From Anaeromicropila populeti (lineage in GTDB: Bacteria; Bacillota; Clostridia; Lachnospirales; Lachnospiraceae), in assembly GCF_900112775.1 (NCBI RefSeq), contig NZ_FOYZ01000002.1, positions 371,669 to 435,668 on the forward strand: a stretch of DNA of 64,000 bases, written 5' to 3'. Every line of letters begins with the position of its first letter. Positions within the stretch are counted from its first letter, which is position 1. Under the pieces are notes generated by a model. The model ran no database searches. It was not told where the DNA came from and saw only the letters and a program-made list of their open reading frames with translations. Shown here one piece after another: positions 43,481 to 54,000 of this stretch. A program made the translations under genes and the position numbers.

Positions 43481-46400
43481 ATGCATTTTCTTGATAAAAG
43501 AGTTGGAGTTATCTGTAATGAACTAAATAAATTAAAAGTGGTGCAAAAACAACCACTGGAAAACTGGAACTATAAAAAAGGCAACTATTTGTATCCACAG
43601 GATGCGGATAGGTCAGAAGAAGCATGGGAGCCATTTGACAGCAGAACTATGCATTGGTATGGGCCAGATCAGCACTATTGGTTTCGGACAGAACTTACGG
43701 TACCCCAAAATTTTCACGGAAAATCACTGTGGCTTAATGTGAAAACACAAATAGAAGAATGGGATGACGCTAAGAATCCACAGTTTCTTCTGTTCGTGAA
43801 TGAACAAATTGTACAGGGAATTGATATGAACCACCGTCAGGTAAAACTGTGTGATTGTGCCAAGGCGGGAGAACATATGGTTCTGGATTTACAGTCTTAT
43901 ACGGGGATTCTGCATACAGAGTTTAATTTGATTACAGAAATCCAGGAAGTTGATCCGGCAATTGAAAAATTATACTATGACCTTTCTGTACCACTTAACG
44001 CCTTTCCAAGAATGGACAAGGAGGATAAGGTTCGTAAGGATTTGGAACATGTGCTGAATGAAACAGTGAATCTGTTGGATTTACGCAGCCCTTATTCAGA
44101 AGATTTTTACTGTTCCCTGAAAGCAGCAGACCAGTATATTTCCAAGGCATTGTATGAGGATATGGCAGGCTATGAAGAAATCATTGCTACCTGCATCGGT
44201 CATACCCACATTGATGTTGCCTGGTGGTGGACGGTAGAACAGACAAGAGAAAAAGTAGCCAGAAGCTTTGCAACGGTATTAAAGCTGATGGAAGAATACC
44301 CTAATTATAAATTTATGTCCAGTCAGCCACAATTGTATCAATTTTTAAAAGCCCGCTATCCAGAGCTTTATGCAAAGGTAAAGGAAATGGTGAAGGCGGG
44401 AAGATGGGAACCTGAGGGTGGAATGTGGCTGGAGGCAGACTGTAATCTGACTTCAGGCGAGTCACTGGTGCGCCAGTTCCTTCATGGAAAACGCTTTTTT
44501 AAGGAAGAGTTTGGTGTAGAAAACCGCATTTTATGGCTTCCTGATGTGTTTGGGTATTCTGGAGCACTTCCGCAGATTATGAAGAAATCTGGAATTGAAT
44601 ATTTTATGACCACTAAGCTTGCCTGGAACCAGTTTAATAAAATGCCTTATGATACATTGCGCTGGAGAGGAATTGACGGAACTGAGATTTTAACTCATTT
44701 GATTACAACCTTGGGAGTTGGCCAGAGTACAGATGAATTTTTTACTACCTATAACGGTATTTTACATCCAGATTCTATTATGGGTGGATGGATGCGTTAT
44801 CAAAATAAAGATATTAACAATGATATTTTAATTTCCTATGGATATGGAGATGGCGGTGGCGGGCCTACTAGAGAAATGCTAGAAACTTCTGTCCGAATGG
44901 AAAAAGGAATAAAGGGCGTTCCCAAGGTACGTCAGGAATTCGCAGGAACTTATTTTGAAGAACTGGACCAACGGGTTGGGAATAACAAAAGACTTCCTGT
45001 GTGGGAAGGTGAGTTTTATTTTGAATACCACAGAGGTACTTATACTTCTATGGCAAGAAATAAAAAAGCTAACCGTAAATGTGAATTGATGCTGATGGAT
45101 TTGGAACTATTATCAGTTTTGGCTGGTTCGGAAGGCGTAGACTATCCAGCCGCAGATTTACAGCAGATGTGGGAAAATGTTTTGCTGAATCAGTTTCATG
45201 ATATTCTCCCAGGATCTTCGATAAAGGAAGTATATGAAGTGACAAAGAAGGAGTATGAGCAATTACAGAAGAAGGGTGCTGAGCTTATAAACCAGCGGTT
45301 AGAAGCACTTTCCAGAGAAGGGGAAGGGATTACAATATTCAATACCCTTGGTTTTGAACGGAGTGATGTGGTTCAGCTTGGTAAAGTTTCTGCTAAATCG
45401 TTACAGGATCAGGATGGGGTGCTTTATCCAGTTCAGCAAACAGAAACAGGAGCTGTTGTATATTTAAAAAATCTTCCATCCAAGGGAAAAAGAACTTACT
45501 CAATATCTTCAGCAGATGTAAATGAAGAAGCTTTTACTTTAACAGGAAATCATTTAGAGACTCCATTTTACTCCATTGATCTAAATGAAGAAGGGCTGTT
45601 TACTTCAATTTATGATAAAGAATTTGAGCGTCAAGTTTTACAGGAAAGCAAAACTGGTAATCTGTTACGGGTTTATGAGGATAAGCCAATTTATTATGAT
45701 AACTGGGATATTGACATTTACCATACAGAGAAATTTTATGATTTAAAACAAGTAACACGCATGGAGTGGACAGAAATAGGAAATGTACGTGCAGTATTGG
45801 AAATTGACAGATGCTACAGCAAATCGGTTGTTAAGCAGAAAATATATTTTTATAGTAATATGAGACGAATTGATTTTGAAACTTATGTAGATTGGAAAGA
45901 ATCACAACATCTTCTCAAGGTGCATTTTCCAGTAGATATTCATACGGATGAAGCGTCTTTTGATATTCAGTTTGGAAATGTTACTCGTAAGGTTCATCGT
46001 AATACAAGCTGGGATGTGGCTAGATTTGAAAGCTGTGGTCATAAGTGGGCAGATATTTCAGAAGGCCATTATGGGTTTAGTATTTTAAATGACTGCAAAT
46101 ATGGACATTCCGTTAAGGACAGTGATTTTGCATTAACGCTGATTAAGTCAGGAATCGAACCAAATCCGTCTACGGATCAGGAAGAGCATTATTTCACCTA
46201 TTCCATATATCCACATGGAGGTGGCTGGAGAGAAGGCAATACTGCCCTGGAGGGTGCAAAATTAAACCAGCCTGCATTAGTATCCATGGGAGGAAGGCCA
46301 GGAACAGAGGATTCATTTGCGTCAGTTGATAAAAAGAATGTTATGTTGGAAACTGTAAAACTAGCGGAAGACGAAAGTGGCGTTATCATAAGATTATATG

Positions 46401-46573
46401 AGTATGAAAATGCAAAAACAAAGACAAATGTAGTTTTTTCAAAGGAACTTTTAAGTGTAAAGGAATGCAGCCTGATGGAAGAGGAGCTGGAAGAAATACT
46501 AGCAGTGGGAACTGGATTTCAGATTGTTGTCAAGCCATATGAAATCAAAACCTATAAAGTGGTATTCAAATAG
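43481..46573 (+). CDS. GH38 alpha-mannosidase, copy 1
   Basis: 1030-residue glycoside hydrolase family 38 enzyme without signal peptide, so it acts in the cytoplasm on imported glycans. The zinc site is GHTHIDVAW (H241/H243, D245) and the catalytic nucleophile is D355 in WLPDVFGYS. The typical GH38 middle helical domain includes NQFHDILPGSSI, and beta-sandwich domains follow. It removes alpha-mannosyl residues, probably from high-mannose N-glycan pieces. It starts 13 bp after the GH130 gene. A second GH38 enzyme encoded at 51050 is a divergent paralogue, suggesting different linkage preference. Confidence 0.93.
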   Translation: MHFLDKRVGVICNELNKLKVVQKQPLENWNYKKGNYLYPQDADRSEEAWEPFDSRTMHWYGPDQHYWFRTELTVPQNFHGKSLWLNVKTQIEEWDDAKNPQFLLFVNEQIVQGIDMNHRQVKLCDCAKAGEHMVLDLQSYTGILHTEFNLITEIQEVDPAIEKLYYDLSVPLNAFPRMDKEDKVRKDLEHVLNETVNLLDLRSPYSEDFYCSLKAADQYISKALYEDMAGYEEIIATCIGHTHIDVAWWWTVEQTREKVARSFATVLKLMEEYPNYKFMSSQPQLYQFLKARYPELYAKVKEMVKAGRWEPEGGMWLEADCNLTSGESLVRQFLHGKRFFKEEFGVENRILWLPDVFGYSGALPQIMKKSGIEYFMTTKLAWNQFNKMPYDTLRWRGIDGTEILTHLITTLGVGQSTDEFFTTYNGILHPDSIMGGWMRYQNKDINNDILISYGYGDGGGGPTREMLETSVRMEKGIKGVPKVRQEFAGTYFEELDQRVGNNKRLPVWEGEFYFEYHRGTYTSMARNKKANRKCELMLMDLELLSVLAGSEGVDYPAADLQQMWENVLLNQFHDILPGSSIKEVYEVTKKEYEQLQKKGAELINQRLEALSREGEGITIFNTLGFERSDVVQLGKVSAKSLQDQDGVLYPVQQTETGAVVYLKNLPSKGKRTYSISSADVNEEAFTLTGNHLETPFYSIDLNEEGLFTSIYDKEFERQVLQESKTGNLLRVYEDKPIYYDNWDIDIYHTEKFYDLKQVTRMEWTEIGNVRAVLEIDRCYSKSVVKQKIYFYSNMRRIDFETYVDWKESQHLLKVHFPVDIHTDEASFDIQFGNVTRKVHRNTSWDVARFESCGHKWADISEGHYGFSILNDCKYGHSVKDSDFALTLIKSGIEPNPSTDQEEHYFTYSIYPHGGGWREGNTALEGAKLNQPALVSMGGRPGTEDSFASVDKKNVMLETVKLAEDESGVIIRLYEYENAKTKTNVVFSKELLSVKECSLMEEELEEILAVGTGFQIVVKPYEIKTYKVVFK

Positions 46574-46588
46574 GCTGGGAGGATAAAA

Positions 46589-47320
46589 ATGCAGGTTTAT
46601 AAAGCAAAGGATTATAGGGATATGAGCAGAAAGGCGGCAAATCTCATTTCAGCCCAGGTGATTTTAAAGCCAGACTGTGTTTTGGGACTTGCAACGGGTT
46701 CTACCCCTATTGGTACCTATCAGCAGATGATCGAATGGTATCAAAAAGGAGACATTGATTTCTCAAGGGTAAAAACGGTTAATCTAGATGAGTATAAGGG
46801 GATTTCAAATGAAAATCCCCAGAGCTACCACTATTTTATGAAAACCCAGTTTTTTCAGCATATCAATATCAGGGAAGATCAGAGCTATCTTCCAGAGGGA
46901 ATGGCAGAAGAGGAAAAGGCGGAATGTGAACGCTATGATAATGTGATAAGCAGACTAGGGGGGATTGATTTACAGCTTCTTGGACTGGGACATAACGGAC
47001 ACATTGGATTCAATGAGCCAGGTGATGCATTTCAATTAGGTACTCACTGTGTAGCGTTGTCGGATAGTACAATAAAAGCCAATTCTCGGTTGTTTGCAAA
47101 AGGTGAAAAAGTACCAGAACAAGCTTATACGGTAGGAATGAAAACAATTATGCAAGCAGGAAAAATACTATGTATTGTAAGTGGAAGTGATAAGGCGGAG
47201 ATTGTCAAAAAAGCATTTTTTGGACCAGTTACGCCCGCAGTACCTGCTTCCATCCTACAGCTTCATCCAGATTTTATTTTAATAGGGGATGAAGAAGCAC
47301 TATCTATGTGTCAGCTTTAG
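46589..47320 (+). CDS. nagB: Glucosamine-6-phosphate deaminase
   Basis: 243-residue NagB: converts glucosamine 6-phosphate to fructose 6-phosphate and ammonia, the last step of GlcNAc use. Motifs: LGLATGSTPIGTYQ (phosphate loop), VNLDEYKG with the catalytic Asp, and GHIGFNEPG. Together with NagA and the ROK kinase it handles the GlcNAc and mannose released by the neighbouring glycosidases. GGGAGG precedes the ATG. Confidence 0.96.
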   Translation: MQVYKAKDYRDMSRKAANLISAQVILKPDCVLGLATGSTPIGTYQQMIEWYQKGDIDFSRVKTVNLDEYKGISNENPQSYHYFMKTQFFQHINIREDQSYLPEGMAEEEKAECERYDNVISRLGGIDLQLLGLGHNGHIGFNEPGDAFQLGTHCVALSDSTIKANSRLFAKGEKVPEQAYTVGMKTIMQAGKILCIVSGSDKAEIVKKAFFGPVTPAVPASILQLHPDFILIGDEEALSMCQL

Positions 47321-47353
47321 TCAGTATAAAGCATGATTAGAAGGGGGATTGTT

Positions 47354-48484
47354 ATGATTATAAAAAATGCAGAAGTATTTTGTGAAGATAATCAGTTTCA
47401 TTGGGGAGATGTTTTTATTCAGGATGGATTATTTGTAAATTCTGTACAAGAAGAGGATAGTGTCATAGACGCCTCTGGATTATATGCAGTACCAGGCCTT
47501 ACAGATATTCATTTTCATGGATGTGCAGGATATGATTTTTGTGATGCCAGTTTGGAGGCAGTGCAGGCGATGGCTGAGTATCAGGCGGAGCATGGTATTA
47601 CCTCCATATGTCCGGCTACTATGACTTTGCCAGAGGAAGAACTGGAAAAGATTATGCAGACAGCCGAAGTATACGAAAGTATTTCTGGTGCTGATTTTTG
47701 CGGAATTCATATGGAGGGCCCGTTTCTTTCTGCAAAGCGAAAGGGAGCACAACATGAGAGTTATTTGCAGAAACCAAATTTAAAGGTATTTCAAAAGCTT
47801 CAGAAGCTGTCTGGCGGAAAAATCAAACTGGTGTCTCTTGCACCAGAACTTACAGATGCTATGGATTTTATTGAAGCTGTAAAAGAACAAGTTATGGTAT
47901 CTCTTGCCCATACAGATGCAGACTATGAAACGGCAAAAGAGGCATTGGAAAAGGGTGCTGGACATGTCACTCATCTTTATAATGCAATGCCTCCTCTGCA
48001 TCATCGTAATCCTGGTGTGATTGGGGCAGCCAGGGATCAGGAAAACTGCCGGGTGGAGATAATCTGCGATGGAATGCATATACATCCCAGTGTAATCAGA
48101 GCAACCTTTGAACTGTTTGGGGATAACAGAATTGTTATGATTAGTGACAGTATGCGGGCAACAGGTATGCCAGATGGAGTCTATACGCTGGGAGGTCAGG
48201 AGGTAGAAGTTTGTGGGCGGAAAGCGGTTTTGAAATCAGATGGCAGCCTTGCAGGTTCAGTAACAAACCTTATGGATTGTGTAAGGTATGCGGTTTTGCA
48301 GGCTGGGATTCCGCTGGAAAGTGCTATAAAAGCTGCCGCTGTAAATTCAGCTAAAGCAATTGGCATTTATGATAAATACGGAAGCATTACATTTGGAAAA
48401 GCAGCTAATCTGGTTTTGCTCAATCAGAAACTAGAGATTCAAGCAGTCATTCTAAGGGGCGAACTATATAAATGCAACTGGTGA
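47354..48484 (+). CDS. nagA: N-acetylglucosamine-6-phosphate deacetylase
   Basis: 376-residue amidohydrolase that removes acetate from GlcNAc 6-phosphate. Metal and active-site motifs: DIHFHGCAGYDF, HMEGPFLSAKRKGAQ, LAHTDADY, HLYNAMPPLHHRNPG and the catalytic Asp in MISDSM. The ATG at 47354 sits behind AGAAGGGGGA; the frame extends to an ATG at 47333 without its own site. It acts directly before NagB. Confidence 0.96.
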   Translation: MIIKNAEVFCEDNQFHWGDVFIQDGLFVNSVQEEDSVIDASGLYAVPGLTDIHFHGCAGYDFCDASLEAVQAMAEYQAEHGITSICPATMTLPEEELEKIMQTAEVYESISGADFCGIHMEGPFLSAKRKGAQHESYLQKPNLKVFQKLQKLSGGKIKLVSLAPELTDAMDFIEAVKEQVMVSLAHTDADYETAKEALEKGAGHVTHLYNAMPPLHHRNPGVIGAARDQENCRVEIICDGMHIHPSVIRATFELFGDNRIVMISDSMRATGMPDGVYTLGGQEVEVCGRKAVLKSDGSLAGSVTNLMDCVRYAVLQAGIPLESAIKAAAVNSAKAIGIYDKYGSITFGKAANLVLLNQKLEIQAVILRGELYKCNW

Positions 48485-48514
48485 TGATAAAATGATTTGG
48501 AAAGGGAGAACAAT

Positions 48515-49405
48515 ATGTTATTTGGTGCATTAGAAGCTGGTGGGACTAAAATGGTTATGGCTGTGGGAGATGAAAAAGGGAATATTTTGGAACAGAAGTC
48601 TTTGCCGACGCTGACTCCAGAAGAAACGGTACCAGAGCTTCTTTCTTATTTTTCAAAAAAAGAAATTTGCGCATTGGGAATCGGGGCATTTGGACCTGTG
48701 GATGTGAATCCTCAGTCAAAAAGCTTTGGACATATTTTGGATACCCCTAAGCTGGCATGGAAAAATTATAATTTATACGGAGCATTTCAAGAAAAATTAG
48801 GAATACCCATTGGTTTTGATACCGATGTGAACAGCTCCTGTCTGGGGGAAATTACCTTTGGCCAAGCTGGAAATTTAAATTCTGTTGTATATCTTACCAT
48901 TGGGACAGGAATTGGTGCTGGAATTTATGTAAATGGAAAACTGCTTCATGGTATGCTTCACCCAGAGGGTGGACATATTATGATTACACGGCATCCAGAG
49001 GATTCTTTTGAAGGCTGCTGTCCTTATCATGGAGGATGTCTGGAAGGGATGGCAGCAGGTCCTGCCATTGAAAAAAGATGGGGGAAAAGGGCGGCGGAGC
49101 TAGAGCAGGAAAGTGCTGTCTGGGAACTGGAGGCATACTATATTGCTCAGGCACTGACAAATTATATTTTAATCCTGTCACCAGAAAAAATTATTCTGGG
49201 GGGAGGCGTAATGCATCAGAAGCAGCTGTTTCCTCTTATTAGAGAACAGGTGAAAAAAATGCTGAATGGGTATATAAATACGAAAGAAATCAGCAGTCTG
49301 GATCAATATATTGTTCCTGCGTCATTAAAAGATAATCAAGGTATTCTGGGATGTTTACAGTTGGCAAAACTAGAATATGAACAACAAGTGAAATATGTAC
49401 AATAA
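48515..49405 (+). CDS. ROK family sugar kinase, probable mannokinase/fructokinase
   Basis: 296-residue ROK kinase. ATP phosphate motif GALEAGGTKMVMAVGD at the start, catalytic Asp in GFDTDVNSSCLGE, GTGIGAGIYVNGKLLHG, and a zinc site with CCPYHGGCLEGMAAGPAIEK. This zinc signature and the N-terminus match the YdhR/GmuE-like fructokinase/mannokinase subgroup. In context it most likely phosphorylates mannose freed by the two GH38 enzymes; GlcNAc kinase is the alternative, needed to feed NagA. The ATG at 48515 is behind GGGAG; the longer TTG frame from 48497 covers that site. Confidence 0.85.
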   Translation: MLFGALEAGGTKMVMAVGDEKGNILEQKSLPTLTPEETVPELLSYFSKKEICALGIGAFGPVDVNPQSKSFGHILDTPKLAWKNYNLYGAFQEKLGIPIGFDTDVNSSCLGEITFGQAGNLNSVVYLTIGTGIGAGIYVNGKLLHGMLHPEGGHIMITRHPEDSFEGCCPYHGGCLEGMAAGPAIEKRWGKRAAELEQESAVWELEAYYIAQALTNYILILSPEKIILGGGVMHQKQLFPLIREQVKKMLNGYINTKEISSLDQYIVPASLKDNQGILGCLQLAKLEYEQQVKYVQ

Positions 49406-49422
49406 AAATGAAATTTTGCAAA

Positions 49423-49451
49423 TTGGTTTTTTTATCAATTCCTAATACAAT
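49423..49451 (+). promoter_or_regulatory. Putative internal promoter before the first solute-binding protein gene
   Basis: TTGGTT (49423-49428), 17 bp, TACAAT (49446-49451). This 86-bp gap is the largest inside the glycan locus up to this point, and high expression of a binding protein would fit a separate promoter. Confidence 0.4.
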
Positions 49452-49491
49452 GATATTGTAGCAATACACAATAATGAAAAGGAGAGGTAAT

Positions 49492-50985
49492 ATGAAAAAA
49501 CTAGTTAAGAAACTTTCATTACTTCTAGCTATGGTGCTTATGGTTTCATCTCTTGCAGCATGTGGTAAAAAGGAAAGCACAACTCAGAGCGGAACATCAG
49601 ATAATGAGGCGTCAGAGGCTGGAACAACAGAAACTGAAACAAAAGAACCGGTAATCCTAAAATGGATACAAATTGGAGGAGAACCAAATAATTTAAAAGC
49701 AGCAGTAGAGGCAATGAATGAATACTCCATTTCTAAAATCGGAGTAGGAGTTGAATTTGTATATTTAGACTGGGGTATCTGGGGTGACAGAGTTACCGCT
49801 ATGATAAATTCTGGAGAAGAATTCGACATTATGTTTACTAATTCTGATAAATATTCAGCAGCAGTATCTCTTGGAGCATTTGCTGATATTACAGATCTTC
49901 TTGCAGAAACACCTGAACTACAAAGTATGGTTCCTGATTTGGTTTGGGATGGTGTGAAAATTAATAATAAGATTTATTCAGTTCCTACTTATAAAGATTC
50001 TTCTCAGACACAATACTGGGTTTGGGATAAAGAACTAGTTGAAAAATATAACGTTGACTATACAAACATTAAAACCCTTGCCGACTTGGACCCAGTAGTA
50101 AGAATGTTCCAGGAAGAAATCAATGCAGGAAATATTACAGATGCTCAGTATGCATTTAATATTGCAAAGGATGGCGTAAATGGACTTCTTATTAACTATC
50201 AGGGACCTTTGGATGCAATTGGTGTCCGTTATGACGATTCTAGTGCAACTGTAGTTAATGTATTTGAACAAGAAGATATTGCAGAAAGCCTTTCTTACCT
50301 TCATACATGGTACGAAGATGGTATCATTAATCCAGATGCAGCAACAGTAGACAGAGGCCCTTCTTGGGTAATTGTAAGCTCTGGACAGGGATTCCCTGGT
50401 GCAGACGTAAGCTGGAGTGCAGGACGTGGAAAAGACACAGTAAGTAATCCATTTGCAGGACCTATTTACTCTACTAGTTCTATTCTTGGTTCAGCAAATG
50501 CCATTTCCTCTTCTTCTAAATATAAAGTGGAAGCATTAAAATATCTGGAGCTTTGTAATACAGACCCAGTTATGAGAAATATGCTTGCTTATGGTGTAGA
50601 AGGCGTGGACTGGACTGATAATGGAGATGGAACAATTACAAGAAGTGCTGACTGCTACAGCCCAGCAACTTATTCACAGGCAACCTTCTTTACGATGTAT
50701 CCAGTGGCTCCTAACGCAGCAGACCAGTGGACAATGGTACAAGAGTGGAATGAAAAGGCAGAAGCATCTGTTCTACTTGGATTTTCATTCGACCGCAGTA
50801 ATGTGGAAAATGAAATGGCAGCATGTGATTTAGTAATGTCAAGATATAAACAAGAGCTTTACACAGGAACCGTAGATCCAGCAGAAGCAGTACCTAAGTT
50901 ATATCAGGAATTAACTGATGCAGGTCTTGAGACAATTCGTACAGAATACCAGAATCAGATTAACGACTGGTTAGCACAGAAATAA
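49492..50985 (+). CDS. Carbohydrate ABC transporter substrate-binding lipoprotein, DUF3502 type, copy 1
   Basis: 497-residue extracellular lipoprotein. Signal peptide with lipobox SSLAAC, lipidation at C24, then an acidic linker and a family 1 solute-binding domain (LKWIQIGGEPNNLKAAVEAMNEYS). The C-terminal DUF3502 domain ends FSFDRSNVENEMA. It captures an oligosaccharide, presumably a mannose-rich N-glycan. It has a paralogue at 59810 with the same domain; only one pair of permeases is in the locus. The ATG at 49492 follows AAGGAGAGG. A hairpin follows the gene. Confidence 0.92.
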   Translation: MKKLVKKLSLLLAMVLMVSSLAACGKKESTTQSGTSDNEASEAGTTETETKEPVILKWIQIGGEPNNLKAAVEAMNEYSISKIGVGVEFVYLDWGIWGDRVTAMINSGEEFDIMFTNSDKYSAAVSLGAFADITDLLAETPELQSMVPDLVWDGVKINNKIYSVPTYKDSSQTQYWVWDKELVEKYNVDYTNIKTLADLDPVVRMFQEEINAGNITDAQYAFNIAKDGVNGLLINYQGPLDAIGVRYDDSSATVVNVFEQEDIAESLSYLHTWYEDGIINPDAATVDRGPSWVIVSSGQGFPGADVSWSAGRGKDTVSNPFAGPIYSTSSILGSANAISSSSKYKVEALKYLELCNTDPVMRNMLAYGVEGVDWTDNGDGTITRSADCYSPATYSQATFFTMYPVAPNAADQWTMVQEWNEKAEASVLLGFSFDRSNVENEMAACDLVMSRYKQELYTGTVDPAEAVPKLYQELTDAGLETIRTEYQNQINDWLAQK

Positions 50986-50997
50986 TAGAATAAGTAC

Positions 50998-51029
50998 CAC
51001 AAGTGGGGAGCTTTTTGCTCCTCTTTGTG
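50998..51029 (+). other. Intercistronic hairpin after the first solute-binding protein gene
   Basis: CACAA pairs with TTGTG and GGGGAGC with GCTCCTC around a T5 loop (50998-51029). There is no U-tract after it, so it probably protects the upstream mRNA or limits read-through, giving more binding protein than enzyme. Confidence 0.55.
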
Positions 51030-51049
51030 CTATAGAAAGGTTGGTAAGC

Positions 51050-54000
51050 ATGTTTTTTATAGATAATAAGTTAGAGGCAAGAGTAAATGAATTAAAGGAA
51101 TATAGATACAGGGATAGGAAAAGTCTAGGTGGATTATTGTCTCTTGAGGATAACCAGGGTAAGGTAAATCCAGAACTGCCTTCAGAAGATGAAAATTGGG
51201 AGCTGATTCTGGCGGGACAATGCTGGTCAGGCAGGGACCGGTATTTATGGTTAAAAACAGAACTAGTGATTCCCGAGGAATGGAAGGGAAAAAAGGCGGT
51301 TGGACTTTTCGATTATGGCATTACAGGAGATGGAAATAATTCGGGGTTTGAATCGCTTCTTTATGTTAACGGACAACCTTTTCAAGGGGTAGACATGAAT
51401 CATAAGGAAGTTTTTTTCCCAGCAGATTTGTATGGAGAAAAATTAGAATGTATATTTCGGCTGTGGTCTGGCCTAGAAGGCGGTGGTGTAAAAAGGGAAC
51501 AGGTGCATAAAATAAACTATGCTGACCTGGCTTGGCTGGATGAAAAAACAGATGATTTATATTATATGGGATTTGCAATCATAGATGCAGTGAAAACCCT
51601 GAAAAACGACGACCCAACTGTTCATGAGCTGCGCCGCATTTTAGATGAGGCATTTCTCTGCATTGATTGGTCTTATCCAGGAAGTGAGGAGTTTTATCAA
51701 AGTGTTCACGAAGCAGATGACATGCTAAATCAGCAGTTAGATGAAATAGAAAAAAATGCTTCTGTTCAGGTAAAATGCATAGGACATACACATATTGATG
51801 TGGCGTGGCTATGGAGGCTGAATCATACCAGAGAAAAATGTTCCCGTTCCTTTTCTACTGTAATTCGCCTTATGGAACAGTTTCCAGAATATATTTTTTT
51901 ACAGACCCAGCCACAGCTGTATGAATATGTAAAAAAAGATTTTCCAGACCTGTATCAGAAGATAAAAGAGAAGGCAGCAGCAGGAAACTGGGAAGTAGAT
52001 GGGGGTATGTGGGTAGAAGCAGACTGTAATCTAACCAGTGGAGAATCCCTTACCAGACAAATCTTAATGTGCAGAAAGTTTATGATGGATGAATTTGGGA
52101 AAGTTCCAAGCTATTTGTGGCTCCCAGATGTATTTGGCTATTCGTGGGCGTTGCCGCAGATTTTAAAAAAATCGGGAATTGATATGTTTATGACAACAAA
52201 AATCAGCTGGAATCAGTACAATCGGATGCCCCATGATACATTCCGCTGGGTTGGTATGGACGGAAGTGAGGTGCTGACACATTTTATTACAACACCTGCA
52301 CCATGGGACAGACCAGACTCTTGGTTCTATACCTATAACGGACAATTAATACCCAATACAGTGAAAGGTGTATGGGATGCTTATCAAGATAAAGCGGTAA
52401 ACAAAGAGCTATTAATTTCTTATGGATATGGAGATGGCGGTGGAGGAGTTAATCGTGATATGCTGGAACTTCGCAGGCGAATTGATAAGATTCCAGGAAT
52501 TCCAGAATTGAAAACATCTACTGCCAAAGAGTATTTTGAACATTTGAAAGATACATTTAAACATACAAAGCAATATGTGCATACCTGGGATGGTGAACTA
52601 TATTTAGAATATCACAGAGGAACCTACACCAGTCAGGCATATAATAAAAGAATGAATCGAAAAATGGAATTTTTATATCGGGAAACAGAGTGGCTGACCG
52701 CTATGGCAGCAATTGTTAAGGGAGATGTTGCTCTTGCCCGTCAGGATGAAATGCGGGAGGGATGGAAAATTCTTCTTACCCACCAGTTCCACGACATTAT
52801 TCCAGGGTCATCGATTCACGAGGTATATGAAGATTCCAGAGAAAATTACAAACAGGCAGAGGCTATAGCAGATACAATAAAAGAGGATGCGTTAGAACAG
52901 CTTATCTCTGCACACAGCCAATACTTTACAATAGTTAATAATTCAGGATGGGATCGAGATGGAATTGTCTCCGTTCCTTATCAGAAGGATGCAGTTTATG
53001 TGGACGGAGCAGGAAATGTTTTGGAATCCCAAGATAGTGCCGCCAATACATTGGTAAAGGTTGGACAGGTACCAGCTATGGGCATGACGGTTATCAGCAG
53101 AGAGACAGGAGTAAAACAGGTTTGTAAACCAATATTTTTTATAACCAATAGTGGGGCAGAGTCACCATTTTATTGTATAAAATGGAATGAAGCTGGACAG
53201 CTAACAGATGTTTATGATAAGGAAAATGATATTCATGTTATTCCAGAGGGCAAAAGGGCAAATGTATTCCAGTTGTTTGAAGATAAACCATTGGGAAACG
53301 ATGCATGGGATATTGATCTTTTTTATCAGGAAAAAATGAAAGAGGTAGATCAGTTAATCAGTGTAGAATGTGTGGAGCAGGGACCTTTGCGGGCAGTGAT
53401 ACGTTTTACCTGGAGCTTTTTAAACTCAAAAATTACGCAGAATATGATGTTATATGCACAATCTAGAAGAATTGACTTTGAAACAAAGATGGATTTTTAT
53501 GAACATAAAAAAATATTGAAGGTAGCTTTTCCTGTAGATATAAGGACTACGTATGCTACGTACGATATACAATATGGAAATGTAAGACGTGCTAATCACT
53601 GGAATACCAGTTGGGATCAGGCAAAATTTGAAACCGTTGCCCATCGCTTTGCAGACTTATCGGAACAAGGATATGGGGTTAGCCTGTTAAATGATTGTAA
53701 GTATGGACATGATATAAAAGGAAATGTAATGCGGCTGACACTGGTAAAAGCTGCTACACATCCAGATCCACAGCAGGATCAGGGAGAACACTATTTTACC
53801 TATTCTCTGTTTCCACATAAAGGGGATTTTGCTGCGGCAAATACGGTTCAGGAAGCATATGGACTAAACCAGCCATTGTATGCAGTAGAAGGTTCAAGCA
53901 TTTTAGGCAATTATAGCTTTTTATCACTGGATAATGAATATGTGGAGATAGATGCAATAAAGCTTTCAGAAGATGGAAAAAGCCTGGTAGTTCGTTTTCA

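Noticed and set aside
50621..50833. Gln-rich plus-strand frame inside the first solute-binding protein gene
   Set aside because: Out-of-frame shadow of the DUF3502 region without a start signal.
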